This document shows, piece by piece, positions 1 to 4,967 of a stretch of 6,599 bases of DNA. Origin of the DNA: CAZGMN01 sp964526905. Its GTDB lineage: Bacteria; Acidobacteriota; Aminicenantia; Aminicenantales; Aminicenantaceae. The position numbers were made by a program, and so were the translations under genes. The DNA lies in the NCBI GenBank assembly GCA_964526905.1, contig CAZGMN010000183.1:1-6599 (forward strand). The letters run 5' to 3'. Below the pieces are notes generated by a model that ran no database searches, was not told where the DNA came from, and saw only the letters and a program-made list of their open reading frames with translations. Numbering within the stretch: the stretch's first letter is position 1; each line of letters opens with the position of its first letter.

Positions 1-435
1 GCTTTTGACCGTTCCGCGCCCCATTCCTCTTCCCGTTCCTCTACCCATGCCGAAACCGGGGCCCACAGCTCCGCCCAGGCCAAAATGAGAAGGGACATTG
101 GGCTGAGCGATTGGCTGGAATTTTCCCGCCTTATACTGCTCGACAGCTTCTTTAACGCTTCCCATTACCTCGACAATGACCTCGACTCCAGCCGCCTGGA
201 GAGTTTGGAAGGCGTTGGGCCCACAACTTCCTGTGAGCAAAGCCTTGGCCCCCTTGTTAGCGATAAGTTGAGCCGATTGGATGCCGGCTCCACTGGCAGA
301 GGAAATATTGGGATTTTCCACCGCTTCAAATTCCATGGTTTCGGTGTCAATAAAAAGGAAATAAGGGCATCTTCCAAACCTCGGGTCAACGGAGGCGCCT
401 AAATCTGAGCTGGAGGCAGAAATAGCGATTTTCAT
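1..435 (-). CDS. NifX/NafY-type dinitrogenase iron-molybdenum cofactor domain protein, 3' end outside the window
   Basis: The ATG at 435-433 opens a frame of 145 codons with no stop before the window edge. It has a good SD (GGAG plus AGGGG just upstream). Residues 1-110 match the FeMo-cofactor carrier fold seen in NifX, NafY and the NifB C-terminus. They contain MKIAIS at the start, DPRFGRCPYF at 17-26, and a GAGIQSAQLI...LLTGSCGPNAF stretch at about 49-76, with Cys23 and Cys71. In known relatives this fold binds iron-sulfur/molybdenum cofactor precursors; stand-alone relatives in non-diazotrophs have mostly unknown roles. After residue 118 the chain becomes a Gly/Met/Arg-rich tail (GMGRGTGRGMGRGT), resembling the GRG-rich part of the DUF5320-like protein at 1055-1399. 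Its start overlaps the preceding stop codon (ATGA), so translation is probably coupled and it belongs to the Fur-led operon. No nif structural genes are visible, so a nitrogen-fixation role is not supported. The family call is firm; the cofactor is unknown. Confidence 0.88.
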   Translation of the reverse strand, partial: MKIAISASSSDLGASVDPRFGRCPYFLFIDTETMEFEAVENPNISSASGAGIQSAQLIANKGAKALLTGSCGPNAFQTLQAAGVEVIVEVMGSVKEAVEQYKAGKFQPIAQPNVPSHFGLGGAVGPGFGMGRGTGRGMGRGTVKS

Positions 436-788
436 CCCCTTTCTCCTTCGAGTTCTTTGATACGTTTTTCGATCGCTTCCAGTTCATCCTCGACCCTCCC
501 TGCCTCTGCTTTGAGAAATTCGAGTTCTTTCTCAGGCGTTATCTCCGCGGCTCCCCAGGGGTCATAAGGCGTAGGGTAGCCAGGCATAGGAAAGCCAGGC
601 GTCGGGGCGAATGGAATCATGCCCCGTTGCCAGGCATAATTCATCTGGGAAGTTGGCCAGGTTCCGGTCATCAGGTATTGAGCGGCTGGACCCAATCCAG
701 AAGGGCTTCTCCCCATCCAACCAGGGGAAAACCCGAATCTCATCCAGCCGGGCAATCCCGTAAGCTGATACATCCATCTATGTCTCAT
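432..788 (-). CDS. DUF5320-like protein with aromatic/Met-rich head and C-terminal coiled coil
   Basis: A 118-residue protein. The ATG at 788-786 overlaps the stop of the preceding gene (ATGA) and has the SD AAAGGAGT. Residues 1-80 are low in charge and rich in Trp (6), Met (8), Pro and Gly, with repeats such as GLPGWMRFGFSPGWMG and PGFPMPGYPTPYDPWG. Residues 84-116 form a charged heptad-like helix (EKELEFLKAEAGRVEDELE, then IEKRIKELE) typical of a short coiled coil. This head-plus-helix layout resembles DUF5320 proteins, although the family's usual MPxGDRTGP opening is absent. There is no signal peptide, no transmembrane helix and no Cys, so a cytoplasmic protein that oligomerises through its tail is a reasonable inference. 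Its function is unknown. It is the third of three consecutive small proteins and lies between a close relative and the NifX-like gene. Biased composition, SD and overlaps make it a real gene; the family name is less certain. Confidence 0.8.
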   Translation of the reverse strand: MRHRWMYQLTGLPGWMRFGFSPGWMGRSPSGLGPAAQYLMTGTWPTSQMNYAWQRGMIPFAPTPGFPMPGYPTPYDPWGAAEITPEKELEFLKAEAGRVEDELEAIEKRIKELEGERG

Positions 789-1015
789 TTTGACTCCTTT
801 TGTTGTTTTTTGAGCTCATCGAGCCTTTTCTGTATCTGGCCGATTTGATCCTCGAGAATTTTGGCCTGCTCTTCAAGGAAGGCGACTTCTTCAGCCTGAG
901 TGAAAGGCGCAAAAGGCGTCCCGTAGGGCGCCATGAGCCACGGACTCCAGCATCTCATCCAGGGTGCTAAATAAGGCCCATAAAACCATCCTGCTCGTCC
1001 CATTCCAAATGGCAT
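785..1015 (-). CDS. Short DUF5320-like protein, aromatic head plus coiled-coil tail
   Basis: A 76-residue protein starting at the ATG at 1015-1013. An in-frame GTG at 1024-1022 would add three residues, but it lies inside the SD AAGGAGGTGA, so the ATG is preferred. Residues 1-38 are aromatic- and Pro-rich with four Trp in the first 26 (MPFGMGRAGWFYG, PWMRCWSPW) and one Cys (Cys22). Residues 40-72 form a regular amphipathic helix (AEEVAFLEEQAKILEDQIG, then QIQKRLDELKK) that looks like a dimer- or trimer-forming coiled coil. The layout matches the 118-residue protein encoded next to it, and the two tails are alike in length and heptad pattern, so they may be diverged paralogues that pair with each other. 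The stop overlaps the next start (ATGA). No enzymatic motif is visible and the function is unknown. Confidence 0.8.
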   Translation of the reverse strand: MPFGMGRAGWFYGPYLAPWMRCWSPWLMAPYGTPFAPFTQAEEVAFLEEQAKILEDQIGQIQKRLDELKKQQKESK

Positions 1016-1020
1016 TTGAC

Positions 1021-1030
1021 TCACCTCCTT
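1021..1030 (-). promoter_or_regulatory. Full-length Shine-Dalgarno overlapping a false GTG start
   Basis: The minus strand reads AAGGAGGTGA, the same ten bases as upstream of the neighbouring gene. The upstream GTG candidate at 1024-1022 is part of this SD, so the ATG at 1015, five bases downstream, is the start. Confidence 0.85.
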
Positions 1031-1054
1031 TCCTCGGAAAATTCTCGTTCTTAA

Positions 1055-1399
1055 TTAGCTTTTTGGTCCACCGGGCTGAGACCAGGGTATGGAGCTAACT
1101 CTATAGGGATAGCTATAGGCAGGCGGGAAGGGATAGCCGTACATCATTTCCGGAGGATAAGTAATAGGAGCGACCGGCGAACAAGGATATCGCCAGCCCC
1201 GGCCATAACCAGCCCGCCAGAAGCCGCGGCCCCTGCCAAAGCCCAGACCTCTGCCAAAGCCGCCTCCGAATCCGCGGCCGAAAAGAAAGCCCGGATAAGA
1301 ATTCATGTATCCTGGATAAGGGTAACCGGAACAATATCCCAGGCCGCGCCCGCTTCTCGGACCCAATCCCCAGGGACCTGTTCTATCTCCCCATGGCAT
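1055..1399 (-). CDS. DUF5320 family protein (N-terminal signature, GRG repeats, no coiled coil)
   Basis: A 114-residue protein starting at the ATG at 1399-1397. An in-frame TTG at 1405 lies between the SD and this ATG and is not the better start. The opening MPWGDRTGPWGLGPRSGRG followed by LGYCSGY is the recognised DUF5320 signature. Next comes a Gly/Arg/Phe repeat region at about 41-64 (FGRGFGGGFGRGLGFGRGRGF), then a Trp/Tyr/Pro-rich part (YGRGWRYPCSPVAPITYPPEMMYGYPFPPAYSYPY). It has two Cys (in GYCSGY and YPCSP) and no hydrophobic segment. Family members I know usually end in a charged coiled-coil helix. Here the chain stops after SQPGGPKS without one, and the two following genes carry such helices instead. 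It starts 18 bp after the Fur-family gene stops, so they are surely cotranscribed. No biochemical role is established for the family. A disordered metal-, RNA- or protein-binding role is possible from composition alone. Confidence 0.88.
   Translation of the reverse strand: MPWGDRTGPWGLGPRSGRGLGYCSGYPYPGYMNSYPGFLFGRGFGGGFGRGLGFGRGRGFWRAGYGRGWRYPCSPVAPITYPPEMMYGYPFPPAYSYPYRVSSIPWSQPGGPKS
1233..1261 (-). repeat. Short direct repeat coding for Gly-Arg-Phe repeats
   Basis: The 11-base unit CTGCCAAAGCC (+ strand) occurs at 1233-1243 and 1251-1261, exactly 18 bases (six codons) apart. It encodes part of the GFGRG repeats of the DUF5320-like protein. It is an in-frame coding repeat that could expand or contract, not an independent element. 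Confidence 0.6.
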
Positions 1400-1405
1400 T
1401 TTCAA

Positions 1406-1415
1406 TCACCTCCTT
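1406..1415 (-). promoter_or_regulatory. Full-length Shine-Dalgarno deciding the start of the first DUF5320-like gene
   Basis: The minus strand reads AAGGAGGTGA, a ten-base match to the anti-SD end of 16S rRNA. It is followed by six bases and then the ATG at 1399. This places initiation at MPWGD rather than at the TTG at 1405, which would lie directly against the SD. Confidence 0.85.
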
Positions 1416-1417
1416 TT

Positions 1418-1876
1418 TTAAAGATTTTTTGATTGACAGTTTTTACATAAGCCCAAGAATTCAATGTTATGGTCCTTGATGGCAAAGTTATATCTTTCGG
1501 CCAGAGCTTCTTCTGTTTTTTTCACCAGCTCCAGCTCTTCTTGCACAAAGTCACGGTAATTTATGATTTTGCCGCACCGACTGCAGATGAGATGATGGTG
1601 GTGGTCTTTCTTGGAGTCTCCCTTGAGTTCATACCTGTTCTGGCCGTCGCCGATGCTGACCCGGGTGACGATGCCCATTCTGGCCAAAAGGTCAATCGTC
1701 CGGTAAACTGTTGTCAGGCCGATTCCGGGATACATCTTATACAAAGATGCATAAATTTCTTTGGGGCTCAGGTGTTTGTCAGTCTGGCTCAGAAGGCCCA
1801 GGATAATGTCCCGCGGCAGGGTCCAACGGGCCACCTGCCCGCACATCCGGTGCTGCCATTTATAAGGACCTGGCAT
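1418..1876 (-). CDS. Fur-family metal-responsive transcriptional regulator
   Basis: A 152-residue protein, typical Fur length. The ATG at 1876-1874 has the SD AAGGAG five bases upstream. Residues about 20-85 form the winged-helix DNA-binding domain (LPRDIILGLLSQTDKHLSPK, then GIGLTTVYRTIDLLARMGIV and the wing RYEL). Residues 91-148 form the dimerisation and metal-binding domain. It contains a DHHHH run at 91-95, CSRC at 98-101 and CKNC at 144-147, giving the four-Cys structural zinc site, plus His136 and nearby acidic residues for the regulatory metal. Fur proteins act in the cytoplasm, usually as dimers that repress promoters when bound to Fe2+ or another metal. A Fur box sits in its own promoter, so autoregulation is likely. 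It is the first gene of the five-gene minus-strand operon. Whether it senses iron, zinc or peroxide cannot be settled from sequence; the operator type favours a Fur-like rather than a PerR- or Zur-like protein. Confidence 0.95.
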   Translation of the reverse strand: MPGPYKWQHRMCGQVARWTLPRDIILGLLSQTDKHLSPKEIYASLYKMYPGIGLTTVYRTIDLLARMGIVTRVSIGDGQNRYELKGDSKKDHHHHLICSRCGKIINYRDFVQEELELVKKTEEALAERYNFAIKDHNIEFLGLCKNCQSKNL

Positions 1877-1892
1877 CGAAGCTCCTTACAGC

Positions 1893-1912
1893 GATAATGA
1901 TAATCATTTGCA
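1893..1912 (-). promoter_or_regulatory. Fur box (operator)
   Basis: Read on the + strand, 1893-1911 is GATAATGATAATCATTTGC, which matches the classical 19-bp Fur box GATAATGATAATCATTATC at 17 of 19 positions. It includes two perfect GATAAT hexamers followed by an imperfect inverted one. In the 7-1-7 view, 1898-1912 matches TGATAATnATTATCA at 13 of the 14 defined positions or one fewer, depending on how the degenerate end is scored. It lies just downstream of the -10 element of the fur promoter, over the expected transcription start, where a bound dimer would block initiation. Confidence 0.88.
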
Positions 1913-1917
1913 ATAAA

Positions 1918-1946
1918 ATGATAGGCCGTTTCTTTTTCTTTGTCAA
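1918..1946 (-). promoter_or_regulatory. Sigma70-type promoter of the Fur-family/DUF5320/NifX-like operon
   Basis: On the minus strand there is a perfect -35 TTGACA (1946-1941), a 17-bp spacer (1940-1924) and a -10 TATCAT (1923-1918; five of six match TATAAT). The expected start site is around 1911, about 35 bases before the ATG, and coincides with the Fur box. No other promoter or terminator is visible between here and the left edge, so all five genes probably share it. Confidence 0.85.
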
Positions 1947-2084
1947 GTCCTCCACTAAAGTTTTTTTCTTTCCTGTCTTCGCCCTTGGGTTTGCTCCAAC
2001 ATCGACCCTTCGCTGCCTTTGAGCTGCTTATGAGATTGATTTTTTTCCCCTCTTGAAGTATTCATAATTCAGCTAGGAAAAGAA

Positions 2085-2363
2085 ATGACCAAGAAGAAAA
2101 AGAAACTCCTTAATCTTTTATTCCTTTTTCTCTTTCTTACTGTTGCTCTCTTTATTAATTTTTTTCATACTGAAAAAACAATTAAAAAAAGTGATTCCTG
2201 TCCTGCTTGTCATTTCCAAAGTTCCTCTTTCACAACCCATACGATCAATTTCTTCGTCCATCCTCAACTCTTTTTTCTTGGAATCTTCAAGATTTTCGAA
2301 TCCTTCAATTACGATACTTTCTTTTCTATAAACCTTTGGCTACGAGGCCCGCCTCAAGTATAA
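2085..2363 (+). CDS. Small membrane-anchored protein with CPACH motif and RGPP C-terminus
   Basis: A 92-residue protein; the ATG at 2085 has a modest SD (AGGA at 2075-2078). It has a lysine-rich N-terminus (KKKKK at 3-7) and one hydrophobic helix at about 9-27, an uncleaved anchor or signal peptide. The outside part carries Cys39 and Cys42 in a CPACH motif, further His at 28, 52 and 59, many Phe, and an RGPP motif at 87-90 just before the end. I cannot assign it to a named family with confidence. Small Cys/His proteins ending in R(G/A)PP do occur next to metal efflux genes and resemble DUF2946-like proteins, from memory only. It lies 66 bp upstream of the channel gene on the same strand, so it is likely the first gene of the efflux operon and may bind or deliver the metal in the periplasm. 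CPACH could bind a metal; a single CxxCH also resembles a c-type haem site, but the rest does not look like a cytochrome. The region is AT-rich, so a chance open frame is possible but unlikely given the motifs. Confidence 0.68.
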   Translation: MTKKKKKLLNLLFLFLFLTVALFINFFHTEKTIKKSDSCPACHFQSSSFTTHTINFFVHPQLFFLGIFKIFESFNYDTFFSINLWLRGPPQV

Positions 2364-2429
2364 GTCAAACTTCCCTCCTTCTAACATTTTTGTTAATCGA
2401 ATTTCCTATTAAAGTCCTGAGGAGGTTAG

Positions 2430-3695
2430 ATGGCTTTGAAAAAAATAGCATATATCTTTATGTTCATGTTTGGCATGGCCGGGATTTTATGGACTCAGGA
2501 AGCACAGGGGACCGCTTTATCTTTAGAAGAGTGTATTGCTCTCGCCCTCAAACAGAATCCGCTGCTTCTTTCTTCCTTTGAGCAATACAGGGCATCCTTA
2601 GCCCGGATTAATCAAGCCAAAGCCCTCCCTCAGCCGTCCCTGGATTTTGACTCTGACCTGCAACCGAATATATTCAATTTTAAAGATTCTGGGGAGTCTT
2701 ATCTTGGCTTTAGCCAAACCGTGGAATTTCCTTGGAAAAGGCTGTTGAGAGGGAAAATAGCATCCAGAGAATCTGACGAGATTTTATCCAAGATCGATCT
2801 TCTTAAGCTCGATATCACTTTTCAGGTTAAGCAGGCTTTCTACAGTCTTCTGCTTGCCCAGGAGAAAATCAAGTATGCTCAACAGGACCTTGAATTATCT
2901 CGGGATTTTCTAAATAAAGCCGAACTCAAACAGGCTGCCGGAGACGTAGCCAAAGTGGAGGTTTTAAGAGCCCTTGTTGAAGCTTCAAAGGCAGCCAACG
3001 CTGTCAAGGTTGCTCAGAATGAAAAAAGGCTGGCAGCGGCCATGTTGAATTTTCTTCTCGGCCGGAAAAAATATGAACCAATAGAAGTGCGGGGTGAGAT
3101 AAAAAGACCTTTTGTCACACTCGAGGTTGAGGAATTAAGGCAAAGAGCCTTTTCGTTTCGTCCTGAGATAAAAAGAATAAACTTCGCTTTAGAAAGAGAA
3201 ACATTGAAGAAAAAGCAGGCTTATATGAGTTATTTGCCAAATTTTGACATAGGAATTTCTCAACACAGACTCGCAGGAGAACAAAAGACATGGGATTTTA
3301 CCGTTTCCTTACCCATTCCTATTTTTTTCTGGCAGCCAAAAAAAGGTGAAATCGCTGAGGCTGAAGCGAATATTGAATCCTTGAAAAAAGAAGCAGACCA
3401 TCTGAAGAACGCTATCAGCTTGGAAGTGGAAGAGGCCTACACGAACGCTTCGACAGCCAGCAATCAGATTAGACTTTTCGAAGAAGAGATACTGAATCAA
3501 GCTGAAGAAGTCTATAACATGTTCCTCTTCAGCTTTCAGGAAGGAGAAATTGGCGGCATCGAATTGATTGAAGCGCGGAGGACTCTGATTGAAGCCAGAA
3601 AGGCTTATGCCGATGCCCTCTACAATTATAACCTGACGATAGCTGCACTTGAAAAATCGGTGGGGCAAACTCTCGAAGGAGGCAAAGGTGATTAG
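2430..3695 (+). CDS. TolC/CusC-type outer-membrane efflux channel
   Basis: A 421-residue protein; the ATG at 2430 has the SD GAGGAGG at 2419-2425. A signal peptide (MALKKIAYIFMFMFGMAGIL) spans about 1-27. Two outer-membrane-efflux repeats follow, at about 31-210 and 235-415. The first opens with LSLEECIALALKQNP and reaches the barrel at LPQPSLDF; the second opens with FRPEIKRI and reaches it at YLPNFDIGIS. Each repeat is mostly long coiled-coil helix (for example KAELKQAAGDVAKVEVLRA and EAEANIESLKKEADHLK) with a predicted beta-strand region. Such proteins form trimeric barrels and periplasmic tunnels that receive substrate from an RND pump and adaptor. Length is usual for CusC/CzcC. Unlike E. 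coli CusC it has no lipobox Cys, so it is probably not acylated; the only Cys is Cys35 in the mature part. Its 3' end overlaps the adaptor gene by 8 nt. Metal as substrate is inferred from the neighbouring HME-type pump. Confidence 0.93.
   Translation: MALKKIAYIFMFMFGMAGILWTQEAQGTALSLEECIALALKQNPLLLSSFEQYRASLARINQAKALPQPSLDFDSDLQPNIFNFKDSGESYLGFSQTVEFPWKRLLRGKIASRESDEILSKIDLLKLDITFQVKQAFYSLLLAQEKIKYAQQDLELSRDFLNKAELKQAAGDVAKVEVLRALVEASKAANAVKVAQNEKRLAAAMLNFLLGRKKYEPIEVRGEIKRPFVTLEVEELRQRAFSFRPEIKRINFALERETLKKKQAYMSYLPNFDIGISQHRLAGEQKTWDFTVSLPIPIFFWQPKKGEIAEAEANIESLKKEADHLKNAISLEVEEAYTNASTASNQIRLFEEEILNQAEEVYNMFLFSFQEGEIGGIELIEARRTLIEARKAYADALYNYNLTIAALEKSVGQTLEGGKGD
3676..3682 (+). promoter_or_regulatory. 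Shine-Dalgarno inside the channel gene, fixing a GTG start for the adaptor
   Basis: AAGGAGG is followed by five bases and then GTG at 3688. The longer in-frame alternative, TTG at 3649, has no SD and would put 13 charged residues before the signal peptide, so GTG is the better start. Confidence 0.85.
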
Positions 3696-4902
3696 AAAAT
3701 TAATAATCATAACTTTTATTTGTCTTTCAGTTTCTATAAGCTGCACAAAAACAGCTTCAGAAAAGGAAAGGATAAGCAATGCAATATCTCAAGAAAAACA
3801 AACGACTTCACAAGAGACAGAAAGATGGGCAAAAGGAAGAATCAATATTATCAATCTTTCGGAAGAAGAGAAGAAGGCGATAGAAATAGAAACTGTAGCT
3901 GCTTCGTATAAGTCTATGACTTCTCAACTCCAGGCTATGGGAAAGGTCCTGGCTCACCAGTTCCGGAAGGCGATTGTCAGTTATGCCTTTCCAGCCAGGA
4001 TTTCCCAGATTCATGTAAAAATAGGCGACTGGGTGAAACCTGGCCAAGAACTTGTGACCCTTCAGAGCGAAGAAGTGGGCAAAGCCAAATCAGAATATTA
4101 CAAGGCTGTTGCTGATTATGAGCTGGCCAAGAGCAATTATGAGCGGGGAAAAAGGCTCTTTGACCGTGGAGTCGGGGCCCAAAAGGATTTGTTGACATCC
4201 GAAGCAGGACTAAAAGTATCTCAAGCAAACCTGAACGCAGCAGAGAAAAAGCTTCATGTTTTGGGATTTACAGAAGCAGAAGTCAAAGCTATTGCTGAAA
4301 CACACCAGATAAATCCGGCTATAACTCTTTTTGCACCCATCAGCGGAAAAATCATCCAAAACATTGCTGTCTTAGGTGGTATGATTGATCAGTCCACAGA
4401 AATCCTTACCATTATGGATCCCGGCCTTCTTTGGGTCGATGCCGAAATTTATGAAAGAGATATCGCCAAAGTGAGGGCAGGGCAAAGCGCGGAAGTTACA
4501 GTCCCCGCTTATCCGAATGAAACATTCTCCGGAAAAATCTCCTATATAAGTGATGTTTTAAAGGAAGAAACAAGGACGATTACAGTCCGAACTGAAGTAG
4601 AAAATAAAGGCTACAAACTCAAACCTGGCATGTTTGCCAATATTAAAATCTTTCTCAACCACCAGAGCAGGGCCTTAGTTGTTCCCGCAGAGGCTGTTTT
4701 AGATGACAAAGACAATAAAATTGTTTTTATTAAAAAGAATGGGAGTTTTTATCCCCAGCTCGTGGAGATAGGAACAAAAGAAAATGATTATGTTGAAATT
4801 ATTAAGGGAATCCAGGCAGGAGATGAAGTTGTGACCAGAGGAAATTATCAACTGAAATCGAAGCTTTATGATGAAATTCTAAAGAAAGCCGGAGTCCATT
4901 GA
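3688..4902 (+). CDS. CusB/CzcB-type membrane fusion protein (periplasmic adaptor), probable lipoprotein
   Basis: A 404-residue protein from the GTG start. The N-terminus MIRKLIIITFICLSVSISC looks like a lipoprotein signal with the acylated Cys at 19, followed by a polar linker to about 68. The HlyD-type domains follow in order: first lipoyl half at 96-127 (PARISQIHVKIGDWVKPGQ), alpha-helical hairpin at about 128-205, second lipoyl half at 214-243 (FAPISGKIIQ), beta-barrel at about 246-323 (LLWVDAEIYERDIAKVRAGQ, then LKPGMFANIKIFL) and membrane-proximal domain at 326-390 (VVPAEAVLDD). Adaptors link the inner-membrane RND pump to the outer-membrane channel and can hand over metal. I see no CusB-style methionine cluster near the N-terminus and no fused CusF domain, so its metal cannot be named; the order of domains and length fit CzcB/CusB. 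It overlaps the channel gene by 8 nt, and the pump gene starts 65 bp downstream. Confidence 0.93.
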   Translation: MIRKLIIITFICLSVSISCTKTASEKERISNAISQEKQTTSQETERWAKGRINIINLSEEEKKAIEIETVAASYKSMTSQLQAMGKVLAHQFRKAIVSYAFPARISQIHVKIGDWVKPGQELVTLQSEEVGKAKSEYYKAVADYELAKSNYERGKRLFDRGVGAQKDLLTSEAGLKVSQANLNAAEKKLHVLGFTEAEVKAIAETHQINPAITLFAPISGKIIQNIAVLGGMIDQSTEILTIMDPGLLWVDAEIYERDIAKVRAGQSAEVTVPAYPNETFSGKISYISDVLKEETRTITVRTEVENKGYKLKPGMFANIKIFLNHQSRALVVPAEAVLDDKDNKIVFIKKNGSFYPQLVEIGTKENDYVEIIKGIQAGDEVVTRGNYQLKSKLYDEILKKAGVH

Positions 4903-4967
4903 TTTCCAGGCCGTGCCAATTGATAGAAATGTTAATTTAAAAGAAATTTCAAGATGGAGAATTGCCA

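Noticed and set aside
165..389. Open frame on the minus strand, 74 codons, in another frame
   Set aside because: It is an out-of-frame shadow inside the NifX-like gene, whose own frame carries the family motifs.
85..402. Open frame on the + strand, 105 codons
   Set aside because: It lies antisense to the well-supported NifX-like gene and its translation has no recognisable domain or SD.
1..435. Nitrogen-fixation (nif) cluster
   Set aside because: Only the cofactor-carrier domain is present. Stand-alone members of this family are common in non-diazotrophs, and no nifHDKENB gene is visible.
1016..1054. Frameshift that might have detached a coiled-coil tail from the first DUF5320-like protein
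   Set aside because: The gap is only 39 bp and contains a perfect SD for the next gene; no coiled-coil coding remains between the stop and the next start.
1469..1897. Open frame on the + strand, 142 codons
   Set aside because: It is antisense to the Fur-family gene. The Fur frame has winged-helix and zinc-site motifs, an SD and a promoter; this one has none.
2036..2064. Possible promoter TTGATT-17-TATTCA before the small CPACH gene
   Set aside because: Only 4/6 and 3/6 consensus matches in AT-rich DNA, and the start site would lie about 14 bases from the ATG, crowding the SD.
2344..2355. GAGGC/GCCTC inverted repeat, possible terminator
   Set aside because: The 5-bp stem has only two loop bases, there is no following T-run, and it overlaps the last codons (RGPP) of the small gene.
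2207..2581. Open frame on the + strand crossing from the small CPACH gene into the channel gene
   Set aside because: It overlaps two better-supported genes, has no SD and shows no domain.
3309..3779. Open frame on the minus strand, 156 codons
   Set aside because: It is antisense to the 3' end of the channel gene and the start of the adaptor gene, both strongly supported by family motifs.
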